From: Batkoa obscura
Taxonomy: Eukaryota > Entomophthoromycota > Entomophthoromycetes > Entomophthorales > Batkoaceae
Assembly: GCA_030770535.1 (NCBI GenBank)
Contig: JASVEC010000037.1
Location: 186,001-250,000 of the forward strand
Direction of reading: 5' to 3'
DNA: 64,000 nucleotides
In this document: positions 1-9,595 of the stretch, piece by piece
Layout of the letters: every line of letters starts with the position of its first letter
Numbering within the stretch: position 1 is the first letter of the stretch
Program-made: the position numbers and the translations under genes
Notes under the pieces: model-generated
What the model was told of the DNA's origin: nothing
What the model saw: only the letters and a program-made list of their open reading frames with translations
Databases searched by the model: none

Positions 1-336
1 AATTATTTTTACGCTTTATAAGCTATAGAGATATTTTATTGCCAATAATTTAACTAATAATTTAACTAAACTGTAAGTTTAGAAAAGAAAATGGTAGTCA
101 TAACCAAAAACGAGGGGGTCCTCTGGCTTAGTGTTATAGTATTTGATCTAATAGTTTTCATCATCTGACCTTCTTTGCCTTTTTATCTGTTATAGTTTTC
201 TCTATTATTTTTTTACTTTCATAAATAAAAGTTTATGGTTTTTGAGACTCTTTAAAATTTGAAAAAAGAACTAATTTAAACTTGTAAGATATTAATTTAG
301 CAATATCTATTGAAGTAAAAATATATTTACACTTCA
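1..336. other. Intergenic, nothing recognised
   Basis: AT-rich DNA from the window edge to the tRNA-Tyr 3' end. I see no open frame, RNA gene or repeat that I can support. Confidence 0.5.
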
Positions 337-419
337 TCTCACCTCCCGGGATCGAACCAGGGACCGATGGATTGCTATTTATTTACAGTCCATCGCTCTT
401 CCAACTGAGCTAAGGTGAG
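337..419 (-). tRNA. tRNA-Tyr (GTA) with a 10-nt intron
   Basis: Read on the minus strand, the gene folds as a cloverleaf. The acceptor stem CTCACCT pairs with AGGTGAG, with C1:G72 and discriminator A73 as in eukaryotic tRNA-Tyr. The D-arm begins GCTCAGTTGG, the anticodon loop is CTGTAAA, and the T-arm is CCTGG-TTCGATC-CCGGG. About 10 extra bases (taaatagcaa) lie just 3' of the anticodon, before the 3' half of the anticodon stem. This is the standard position for a nuclear tRNA intron, and tRNA-Tyr is a common intron carrier. The A and B boxes are internal. Confidence 0.95.
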
Positions 420-2212
420 AGCTTCTTATTGTAATCGAGTTTAATCTATCATATCCATATGTTTTTTTTTGGTTTCATCACTTTTTCCATTTTTAAACAT
501 TATTTGAGTGAAAAGATTATTAGTAAAATCCTTAAACAAAAAAATATATACTCATAATACTTGTTCTATTGTTCAATTAGACATACAAATCACAGAATAA
601 AATACTTGAAAATAAGAATAGCGTTTTATAAACCAGAAACACTATAATAATAATAGGATTTATAACTACAAATATATAAGTAATTATTTTATTCAGTATA
701 ATTATGATACTCAATTTTATCCAGGAGTTGTAATTATTGCTCAAAATTACTATTCGATTTGTTTTGTTAAAATATGCAACAGAGCGCTGTTCTATTGTTC
801 TAATTAACACCATACACCATACACCATACTGTTATTGTTACTATTAATAGTCCCTATTTTTTAAGGGGTAATTTTGAATTAGATTGTAAATAAATTTATA
901 AATCCTTTTCATAGTGAAACATTACCATAAATATAGCAAGGAACAACCAGTTTCATTTAATTTTAACAAATATATGATTTAATGACATTATATCAGCCAA
1001 ATTCAAGTTATATAATTGTAGGAGGATAGCAGTACAAATAAAAATGAATTCAGTTTTTAAGCAGGAATTATATAATTTAGAAAGAAAAGAAAGAGCATAT
1101 TATATAATAATATATATCCGACTTTATTTAAAAGGTATGTTTGATTTATTACCGAAATGAATTCAAGAACTTTAAACTGATGGTTTAAAATTTTCGAATG
1201 AAAAGTGATCCAAATTCAAGCTACATCAAATTATTATGACTAAGTTTATACCAGTATTTATTTACCTTGAAATACTAAATTTGTAAACTATTGTATAACC
1301 ATTTAAATACATTATGAAAGAAACATCGTAGCTTGTGGTACATCTACCATCTTTATTATTATTACTATGATTATTACTTATTACTTATTACTTAGATTAT
1401 CTATTTTTTAATGTAGTAATATCCGTCAAAAAGATTCTATCATAATAAAAAATTTATATCATACCAATTAAGTAAAAGTAGGTTTTTATAAAATAAAATG
1501 CAAACGCACATATTTAGATACTACAGAAAAGGTTATATTACTTAAATATTACTTTATAAAAGTTATACCTAAACTCAAGGCAACATCTAAAAACTCAATA
1601 TTTAGAAAGCGGAAAATAGAGGAATAATTAAAAGAACATTGACTCACTAGTATTATTAAAGGATTTATATTAAAAACCATTGCACTAGTTAATGTATGAA
1701 ATATTTAACTGAAATTTGATATATTTTTATCTCAATTTTTATAAATATTTTAGTTAAATAACAATTATGTGTTTTATAAATTTTATCAAACTCTACCAAA
1801 AAACAGTATGATTTATTGTTATTTAAAAAATGAGGCTATAGTAGAGTTTTTACAACTCTTTACTGCTAATTAATTATAGAAACATCAATATATCAAATTT
1901 TATAAATAAGATAAAATAGTATTGTTATTTTCTGAGCTATATGGTTTACAGTAGAAAACAACATTAAAAAGGCAATTGGTATTTAATATCAAAATGTCTA
2001 TTTAGTTTATAAGTTCACCTTTTATTCAAGCAGTTTAGTTAATAACCGCTACAAATTAATACTAAATAACTACTAAGAATAATGTGTTTTTAGTATCTCT
2101 TTAATAGATTAAACCTAGAAGTATTAAAGGAACATATCAACTATAAATAAACAACCCATCTTATTTATGAAAGTTATCTTTAGAACCCCTAGCTTAGAAT
2201 GAAATATTAAAT
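420..2212. other. Intergenic with one MITE copy, otherwise empty
   Basis: About 1.8 kb of AT-rich DNA. It holds a decayed copy of the short hairpin transposon near 451-557. Short open frames here have biased, low-complexity composition and no recognisable motif. Confidence 0.45.
451..557 (-). mobile_element. MITE family-1 copy A (decayed ends)
   Basis: Matches the family core in reverse orientation: a GGTTTCATCACTTTTTCCAT block, a TATTTGAGTG core and a TTAGTAAAATCCTTAAAC tail. The terminal TATGGGG/CCCCATA repeats have decayed (ATATCCATATG on the left, ATACTCATAA on the right). Confidence 0.7.
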
Positions 2213-2685
2213 ATGCGCGTCTTTTGTATTTATACCTTAAATGCTGCTGCAACTCCGAATACTAGTTGTGAAGAGCTCACAAAAGATCTAGGAAAAGAGT
2301 ACAAGTCCATTTGTGACTCATTTGGAGAAGCAGCAATTAAACCATACCTCGGAGAAATTCAAAAATGTGTTAGTGAATGTGATAATATCTAATGTAAAAA
2401 AGAATGTGGTGCCAAAATCGTCGAAAAAAAGGTTAAAGAAGCTACTGGTGCTACAGATAAAGCATTAGATGAAATGTTAAAGTGTGAAAAAGGATGCACA
2501 GAGGATGTAAAGAGGATGATTATAGTTGCAAAATTGAATGCGCTGTTAAACCTATTTTAGATGATAAGGGTGATAAAAGTGATAAAGATGGCTCAAAAAC
2601 AAATCATTCATCAAATGCCCATTTCGCTATATCTCCTCCAGCGGTTTTATTGCTTTTATTTTACTATTTCACCTTTTTGAGCTAA
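2213..2685 (+). pseudogene. Broken gene for a cysteine-rich, GPI-anchor-type secreted protein
   Basis: A coding-like stretch of about 157 codons runs from an ATG at 2213 to a TAA at 2683-2685, but it needs two reading frames and contains an internal stop, so it is about two breaks from open. The recognisable character is repeated Cys-x3-Cys pairs (CVSEC, CKKEC, CEKGC, CKIEC), charged helices between them, a Ser/Asn/Lys-rich stretch (SDKDGSKTNHSSNA) and a hydrophobic C-terminus (PAVLLLLFYYFTFLS) that looks like a GPI-attachment signal. The N-terminus (MRVFCIYTLNAAATP) is a weak signal peptide and may be incomplete. I do not recognise the family. The even Cys spacing across both frames argues that this was one secreted cell-surface protein. 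Confidence 0.6.
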
Positions 2686-3655
2686 GTTTTATTAGTAAAT
2701 AAATTAAATGGCTTGTGTTCACAAAATGCACCAGATTTTGGTAAATTATTTTATTATTTATACCAATTATAAAATATTATGTTTTTAAAATATAAAATAC
2801 AATACTATTAAACTTAAAATTAATTTTAAAAATTATATTTCACTTTTATTTTACTTAGTTCTAAAAAATAAAAACAAGTAAAAATAATAAATTAACAGTA
2901 TACTAATGTTTTCATACTATAGCTCTAAAAACTATAAAAGTCATAAATGATTATAAAGTCTTATATTTAATTTACAAAAATAAATTAATTCAACGACCAC
3001 ATATGGTCTATGTATATACGAAAAAAGAAATTCTAAAAATTGTACAGAGTCCAAGCTTTTACTACAGAAAATTTTAACTTGAAACCTGAACAATTATATA
3101 AACTACCCATTGGAATAAAAAATTAAGTGTTAGGAAAATTGACACTCTTTGATGAAAGGAAGAGATGTTTGATAGGTTAACTTAGTTTATAGAAAATGTT
3201 ACAGCTTATTTGCAAATTGGTATAAACAAAAGTTATTACAATATATGTGATTTGTATAATTTTTGGATAAATTTATATTTTAAATTAGTAAATTATATAA
3301 TAATCAGTTTATACATCTTTTTAAGGCTACAAGCAATATAAAGTTTAGATTCCAGCTACAAGAGAGTATAAATTTTTTTCAAAACAAAAAATAATAACCT
3401 ATTTTTTGAGCTATTGTTTTGTAAAATATAAGTTGTTTATTTTTACATAGAGTCGTTTTATTTGTAGCTTTTCTAACATCTGACCTTTAAAGTAGCTTAT
3501 CTAATTACCTAAAGTATATAAAATTGACTAAAATATAATTTTTAAGAGTAGATGTCACTTAAAATTTAAGCATTATCTTTATGGAAAAACCATTTTTATA
3601 GTTTTTGTTAAGAATAATACCTTAAAAAAATAGTTCACATTTTTATAAACATCAT

Positions 3656-3757
3656 TGGGGATGTATTTTTGTATTTAAGAATTTTACTAACAGTTTTGCA
3701 CGCAAATAGCGCTTAAAAGATGGAAAAAGTAATGAAGCCAAAAAAAAACATTCTCAT
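3656..3757 (+). mobile_element. MITE family-1 copy B
   Basis: About 100 bp. Starts TGGGGATGTATTTTTGTATT, has the core CAAATAGCGCTTAAAAGATGG, and ends ACATTCTCATCA. The right terminal repeat is mutated. Confidence 0.85.
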
Positions 3758-4061
3758 CATTAAATTCAATATTCATAAAGGTTAATGATTTTTAGAAAAT
3801 CAAGTTAAAAAGAGCAATTAAAAAAAAAGATTGGCTTAGTTATCTCAAAGTTTTTCAAAATCTTTATTAAATCAAATGAACTTATCATTGTTGAAAAATT
3901 GTGAATAAGTAATTAGTTAAGCCATAAAATTAAATAATATATATTGTTAATATGTTTTAAAAAGTCTTATTTTATAATAGTATAGGAATTAGTGATTATT
4001 GATAAAAACTCTATCTAATGCTAGCCATTTGATTTTTTAATTTGTTTAAATTTATAAAATA

Positions 4062-4165
4062 TAGGGATGTTTTTCTTGGTTTCATGAGTTTTTCCATTTT
4101 TTTTAGGTGCTATTTGAGCAGAAAGGTTGTTGGTAAAATTCTTAAACAAAAAGATACATCCCCAT
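4062..4165 (-). mobile_element. MITE family-1 copy C
   Basis: Reverse-orientation copy: left end TAGGGATGTTTTT, core GGTGCTATTTGAGC, right end ACATCCCCATA. The outer bases fit a TA target duplication. Confidence 0.85.
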
Positions 4166-4365
4166 ATATTAGTTTTCTAGCTATTTTAAAATTTATATCA
4201 TCCTAAAAATAATCTTATTTAAAATACTGACTAAACTGCTTCTTTAACAATTGTTATAATACAAATTATTTGTTTCTTGACTATTTGCACAATATAAATT
4301 GTAATTTTTTAACTTAATTTAATACTGCCATATTTACTTAATTTGGTAATACAAGCATATTTTTT

Positions 4366-4560
4366 TTAACCCTTTGGGTACCGGACATCATAAAAAAAAT
4401 TCTCTTTGATTGGATCGGAATTTTCGATTCATCTTTTGATTAGTGAAGGATAATTTTTACTTGGCCAAGGCTAACTTGACGAGCATAGCTCGTCCACGGC
4501 AAAGTGATCAAGAAGCAAAATACGATTTGGATGTCTTTTTGCTTCAGCATTTTTATTTTT
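4366..4560. other. GC-richer island of unknown nature, with a short perfect hairpin
   Basis: This stretch is clearly less AT-rich than its surroundings. It contains GACGAGC-ATA-GCTCGTC at about 4479-4495, a perfect 7-bp stem with a 3-nt loop. On the minus strand one frame reads RHPNRILLLDHFAVDELC and, further on in the same frame, FFYDVRYPKG, with in-frame stops between them. The first phrase loosely recalls the D-containing strand of DDE transposases of the pogo type. It could be a transposase relic or a structured RNA; I cannot decide from sequence alone. Confidence 0.3.
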
Positions 4561-5042
4561 TTTATTTAAAAATTTATCACTCGAATCGAACAAAAAATAT
4601 TTCACTATAAATTTTGATTTTTTATACAATTGGCTTTACTTCTTAAACTAACTAATATAACAAAATGTTGCTATATTTCTATTCCAGCTGTGACATAATG
4701 TAAAATAGCCTTAAGTCAAGGAATGTTGAAAAAGCAATCATGTTTTAACAGAGTCAGTTAAAGCTTTCAATAAACCACTACAGTTCATATTGTTGTTTTA
4801 GCAACACTAATCTAAAAAGAGGAACTCAATTGGTCAATTCGAACTCAAAAATAGCTGCAGCCAATAAAAGCTCAAGCTAAATCTACCAACTAAATTGAAG
4901 AATTTTTCGAAACGATAGGGCCTTAAAAATTTGTTTAAAAAATTTTAAACCCTGTTAAAAAATAATTGCAAATGGGATAAGCGATTTCTTTCTCTCTAGT
5001 AAGAAAACCAACACTTTAAGGTTATCTTTATTATTTATCACC

Positions 5043-5750
5043 ATGTCTGAACAAGTAATAAATTTATTTAATACTATATAAATTGCAGGTTTCATTTTGT
5101 ATATCGAACAGTTACTTTTTTCAACATGAATTCGTGTTTTTAGTAAATTAGAAATAACATACAATAAGAAAGTTTCAAAAGATATCGAACCTCGCTATGA
5201 ACCTAAATAAAAATAATGGATAAACAAAGATATTAACCCACCTCTTCACTAGGTTGAAAAAGCTTTCCAAAAGCAAGCCGGAGTCTTCCTTAATGGTAAA
5301 GGAGCCAAAAAGAGCAAAAACTTACGTTGGTATAAAGATGTAGGTCTTGGTTTCAAGACCCCAAAAGAAGCCATTGAAGGTACCTATGTTGATAAGAAAT
5401 GCCCATTCACTGGTGATGTTTCTATTCGTGGACGTATCCTTACTGGAACCGTTATGTCTACCAAGATGAAGCGTACCATCATCATCCGTCGTGATTATCT
5501 TCATTATATTCCTAAATATAACCGTTATGAAAAACGTCATAAGAACTTGGCTGCCCATCTTTCACCATGTTTCATTGGTGTCCAAAATGGTGACCTTGTT
5601 ACTGTTGGTCAATGCCGGTAAGCCAAGATTTTAAGAGTTTTTATTTTATATAATAATAATATTTTTAGTCCTCTTTCTAAGACTGTTAGATTCAACGTTC
5701 TTAAAGTACAAAAAGCTATTTCTGGAAGCAAACAATTCACCAAATTTTAA
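5043..5750 (+). CDS. RPS11: 40S ribosomal protein S11 (uS17)
   Basis: Small-subunit ribosomal protein uS17, a structural part of the cytosolic 40S subunit. Exons 5043-5054, 5253-5617 and 5669-5750 give 152 aa, the usual family length. Diagnostic stretches are [58 protein letters not shown] and, across the last intron, [19 protein letters not shown], ending KQFTKF. The second junction is certain because it rebuilds the invariant [11 protein letters not shown]. The first exon (MSEQ) is inferred: it has a GTAATA donor, a 198-nt intron with a TATTAACCC branch-like site and a CACTAG acceptor, and gives [13 protein letters not shown] long first intron just after the ATG is typical of fungal ribosomal protein genes. 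The gene converges with TAN1. Confidence 0.92.
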
Positions 5751-5885
5751 AGCTAGAGAGCATTAAAATTGAAAGAATAATAAAAGAAAATAAGAGAATA
5801 CAAAAGTTATTTAATTAAAACACATAAGCCATGATTTTAAATTGTATACTAAGAATTTAATAGATTAGAATGTTTATTTGTACTT

Positions 5886-6991
5886 TTATTTTTCTTCTTC
5901 CTTTAAGCGCGCTTGATCAGCTACTAATTGTATGTTATATTTTTTGTATTTGTTAAAATCGGTTAGTACACTTATCCCACAGATAGACTAGTAAACGAAT
6001 TAGATAATTAAAAGAACAGATTAGTAAAATAAACATACCTTAAAGATTTCAACCACAATAGTTAGATCAGGGTTGTCGAGGTCTACCTTATGCTCTGGAC
6101 CAACAATAGCAGCTAATGATTGGATAACTTTGTCTTTTTCAATTTCTCCACAGTTTCTTTTTTTAAATACTATACCAAACTAAAAAGAAATTAGATACAG
6201 CTTATAAGTTAATAAAAACTCAAAGTTTTACCTTTTTTGGGTCAATTTTACCAGTAGTTTCATCTGGAGTATGGAAAAAGGGCAAAAATAACTTTTTAGC
6301 CAAGGACTCGATATCAGGTATGTTAGCATAACAGGTGTTCATAATGGGTAGAATGCGTGAAATATGTCTACCAAAAACAAAAATAAATAAATATGAAAAT
6401 GTTTTAAGAGCTTTGAACATACTTTGTTTTAGTAATCCCAGTTTCAGCTACCTTTTCAAATAACTTTTGAATAAAAGGGACAGGCTCCACAGGTTGCTTT
6501 GTAAATAAAAAAGCCATACAATCTACCTGAGTTTTCAGGGAACCAAAGTAGAACTTATTCTTTTTTTTGCTGGATAATCCTTCAATCTCTTTAGTTATCT
6601 CAGCTTCTATGTCTTTTTCTTCTTCTTCAGGGATATCGGAAATGTCTAACTCTGGATACACTTCCTTTGCAAACTGAAGATAAAGTTACTGGGTTAGTTT
6701 ATAACAATTATTTTTAAGTACCTCATTAAAAAGTGTTAAAGCTTCTGAGATGCAGCTCTTTTCTCTATTTCTATCACAGAATAGAATGATACCCGGTAAC
6801 CCTGGGTTTACTTCAAACACCGTTTTAAGACCTGTTCTATCCTGAATTTAAAAGTGAATTATTAAATCATAGCTCTCTTTTACTTTCTCACTTATTCAAA
6901 GGCTTACTTTCGACTTCATGTATACCATCGTACGGTGTTTTTTATTACTATTGATCTTAGTATCTCCTTTACTATCGTTGCGTTTGCCCAT
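5886..6991 (-). CDS. TAN1: THUMP-domain tRNA acetylation adaptor Tan1 (THUMPD1-like)
   Basis: Tan1/THUMPD1 binds tRNA and helps the Kre33/NAT10 acetyltransferase form N4-acetylcytidine-12 in the D-arm of tRNA-Ser and tRNA-Leu. That role is known for the family. Six exons on the minus strand (6908-6991, 6722-6841, 6423-6673, 6232-6367, 6039-6179, 5886-5987) join in frame to 277 aa. The start MGKRNDSKG is Lys-rich. The N-terminal half holds VNPGLPGIILFCDRNREK, then an acidic linker (PEEEEKDIEAE). The THUMP domain follows: SRILPIMNTCYAN, FGIVFKKRN, KVDLDNPDLTIVVEIFK, SICGISVL and the final YKKYNIQLVADQ. All of these match the family. Both flanking introns of the last exon use GT-AG. Confidence 0.93.
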
Positions 6992-7453
6992 CTTTGTGTA
7001 TCAAGGAAATAAACTAAAAAAATTCAAACGCTTTTGTAATTTACATTTGAATCTTTGTTTATATCCCACAAGTTTTTAACTAATTTACAAATTTCGCCCC
7101 TAAAAAAAAATAAAAAGTATATCATTGTCTTAATTAATAAGTAAGGATAATAATAAATGGTTTGATACCCATTTACAGCGGGCCTATGTATTAGGTCAAC
7201 CAATCTTTGTATACCTATAGGTTGTCCTATTACTTTCCTTTAGTAGAATAGAGTTGAAAGCAGTTGATGATGACTTGGGTTTTTTTGGACCTCGCTTTAG
7301 AAGGTAATCTTAATAACGTTACATTGTAAACTGGGGGAGATTTGGGATATTTTAAAATAAATACAAAAGTAAAGTATATCAACAAAAAAACAATGCTTGA
7401 ATAAAGAAATGATAAAAATTGAATTTAACTTTATAAAACACAGATTTTATTTA
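6992..7453. other. Intergenic with a small coding-like island
   Basis: Upstream of TAN1 and downstream of the Zn2Cys6 gene. At about 7136-7309 on the plus strand one frame reads WFDTHLQRAYVLGQPIFVYL, a stop, then RIELKAVDDDLGFFGPRFRR and a stop. I do not recognise it. It has no ATG in frame and may be a gene relic. Confidence 0.3.
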
Positions 7454-9595
7454 CTATACATATTTTGATATAATCGGTTCCATAACAACAAAACAATCCT
7501 TAACTAAAGCCCACCTCTTAGATCCAAATGATAATCTTTTTTTAAGGTTCAACACAAATTGTTTAATTTTTTTGATGACCCAGTCAGGCAATACTGACTC
7601 TTGATGTCTTCGTAATATCATTAGAAATACTAGTATCATTTGTAAATTGGAATACCAAAACCATGGTGTTAATATCATCTCTAATTTGCCATTAAAGCTG
7701 CTTATGATAGTGTCCATCATACGGGAACAATAAAAGCACTTTTCAATCTTATTTAGTTGATGATATTGCTGGAATAAAATTTGGTTACTAAACAATATCT
7801 CAAGTTTGTTCTTATTAGTCTCATTCTTGCTATTAATTTCTATCATTTCATTACTGCCAATTTGAAATTTGTTGATGTCTATTAAGTAAGAAAAAAAGTA
7901 TATATTCAATATGTTTAATAAATAATCGTTTTTTGTTGGTAAATAAATAACATGGTCTTTTGATGATGGACAATCAAATTCGGGTAATTTTAAATACCAT
8001 TTTAAAGCTGCCGTCTCAAGGATATCATATGATTTAACTTTGTTGACACTGTTATTAGCATCGCTATGATTGGTATTATTTTCTCCATGATTAAATTCCG
8101 CCAATACGGTTTTAAAGAAAGACGAGTTTGGTATTTTGAATTTGATCTCTTCTTTTAATTTATATTTCTTGTTTAAATTATCCATTTTTGACATTAATTT
8201 CATTAGTTTACAAACCGATTGGAAATATTTTAAACTGTTTTCTCCCTTAATTTGTAACATTTCTGGTACTTCAATAATCTTATTTTTATCTTCTATATTC
8301 ACCATAATGATACTGTCATTGACATTAGGATAATCAATTAGCCCTTCTGCTCCAATCCAACTCAATCTATTTGTACAATGAGACATTAATACTTCATTAA
8401 TACTTAATAGCCATAATGTCCGTGCTATTATCTGTCGATTTGTTTTGCTACGAAAGGGACATGACTTAGAAAAATAGCCTAACTGCATGGACATCCGATG
8501 TGCAAGTCCTCCAAAGAACCACGCATTACACAAAATCGAATTGGACTCAGTACTATTGAGATGTAAACCTATTAAGGTACATGCTTGTATTACATTTAAA
8601 TTTGGCTTCAAATAGCACTTTTTAATATAAAATAAGATTTTGTTGGAAAAATACTCATCAAACTTGTTAGCTAAATTTCGATTGGGATAAAAAGAGGAAC
8701 CGCATAAACAAATCACATATAATAGAGTCAAAAAGGGGTAATTGTTGGGCTTACAATGATTTAATTGATAGTAAAATGATGTTGGTGATATGATAGGATA
8801 AAAAGTGTTCAAGTAAATAAAATATAAATTAATTACTTCATTCTGGTATGTTTTATTAATCACTGTCTTTGATACTGGGAATGTTGAATTAAATAACTTT
8901 TTAATTGGATTGTTATTATTTAAGATATTATTCAATATATTACTATTGGTATTACTCTTATTTGTTAGATTATTATAGTAATTGTTATTGCTATCATCAT
9001 TGCCATTTACTCCATTATTAGTGTTATTCAGCAACTTTAAATTAATTGAAACATAGCTTGTTGCTAACGATGGACCAGTGTAAAAATAATCTCCCTCCTC
9101 ATTAATACTGATTTGTGCTTTACTATTATTTATGATTGACAGTTTGAGCATCTGTTGAATTAAATTTAAGGCTGGATTTAATTGAGGTTTGTTCAATAAG
9201 CTGAATATGAAGTTGGTATCAATTTTATTATAATTTTCTTTGTCAACTTGTAATTTAGCTAATGTTGTCGTTAATTGCTCATTATTTATACCTGTACCAT
9301 AGATAATATTATTATTTACATTACTATTTCCATCATTCGCAGGTAATATCCTCACAGTAGGGAATAGTTGCTGTTGACTTCTATTAACATTATTTAGATT
9401 ATTGATAATCCTATTATAAGTGCATGGATAGTTTAAATTGACACAATTAGAACAACGGGGGTATTCTCTGCTACATTTAACCTTTCTTAACTGACATACG
9501 TCGCATACTTTAGCTTTAGGACCCCTTGGTCTTTTAGGTAAATTGGATTGATGGATATTGATACGTTCAATAGACACTTTGTTTCTTCTACCCAT
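7454..9595 (-). CDS. Zn2Cys6 (Gal4-type) fungal transcription factor
   Basis: A single 713-aa frame without visible introns. Residues 31-58 form the zinc cluster C-x2-C-x6-C-x6-C-x2-C-x6-C (CDVCQLRKVKC, then CSNCVNLNYPC) with the usual proline in the loop. A basic stretch lies just before it (LPKRPRGPKAK). The middle region, about residues 260-480, has the pattern of the fungal-specific regulatory domain: VINLYFIYLNTFYPIISPTS, then a run with LGYFSKSCPF and ARTLWLLSINEVL. Asn-rich runs interrupt the protein (residues ~190-235), a common feature of AT-rich fungal genomes. Such proteins are nuclear DNA-binding regulators, often of metabolism or drug response. No target can be assigned, and no metabolic cluster surrounds it. 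Confidence 0.9.
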   Translation of the reverse strand: MGRRNKVSIERINIHQSNLPKRPRGPKAKVCDVCQLRKVKCSREYPRCSNCVNLNYPCTYNRIINNLNNVNRSQQQLFPTVRILPANDGNSNVNNNIIYGTGINNEQLTTTLAKLQVDKENYNKIDTNFIFSLLNKPQLNPALNLIQQMLKLSIINNSKAQISINEEGDYFYTGPSLATSYVSINLKLLNNTNNGVNGNDDSNNNYYNNLTNKSNTNSNILNNILNNNNPIKKLFNSTFPVSKTVINKTYQNEVINLYFIYLNTFYPIISPTSFYYQLNHCKPNNYPFLTLLYVICLCGSSFYPNRNLANKFDEYFSNKILFYIKKCYLKPNLNVIQACTLIGLHLNSTESNSILCNAWFFGGLAHRMSMQLGYFSKSCPFRSKTNRQIIARTLWLLSINEVLMSHCTNRLSWIGAEGLIDYPNVNDSIIMVNIEDKNKIIEVPEMLQIKGENSLKYFQSVCKLMKLMSKMDNLNKKYKLKEEIKFKIPNSSFFKTVLAEFNHGENNTNHSDANNSVNKVKSYDILETAALKWYLKLPEFDCPSSKDHVIYLPTKNDYLLNILNIYFFSYLIDINKFQIGSNEMIEINSKNETNKNKLEILFSNQILFQQYHQLNKIEKCFYCSRMMDTIISSFNGKLEMILTPWFWYSNLQMILVFLMILRRHQESVLPDWVIKKIKQFVLNLKKRLSFGSKRWALVKDCFVVMEPIISKYV

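Larger units (their letters stand above)
2686..5042. other. Intergenic with two MITEs and a GC-richer island
   Basis: AT-rich DNA between the broken gene and RPS11. It carries MITE copies at 3656-3757 and 4062-4165 and a GC-richer island at about 4366-4560 (separate entry). I see no intact gene. Confidence 0.5.

Noticed and set aside
577-813. A 78-codon minus-strand open frame rich in Ile/Leu/Phe
   Set aside because: Low-complexity hydrophobic composition expected of AT-rich DNA, no homologous motif and no gene context.
4479-4495. GACGAGC-ATA-GCTCGTC as a transcription terminator
   Set aside because: Intrinsic hairpin terminators are not a feature of nuclear genes, and no gene ends there.
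4955-5164. A minus-strand open frame over the RPS11 first exon and intron
   Set aside because: It overlaps a well-supported ribosomal protein gene on the other strand and shows no recognisable domain.
7264-7280. GATGATGA word as a possible box C of a snoRNA
   Set aside because: No matching D box, no terminal stem and no guide-like arrangement around it.
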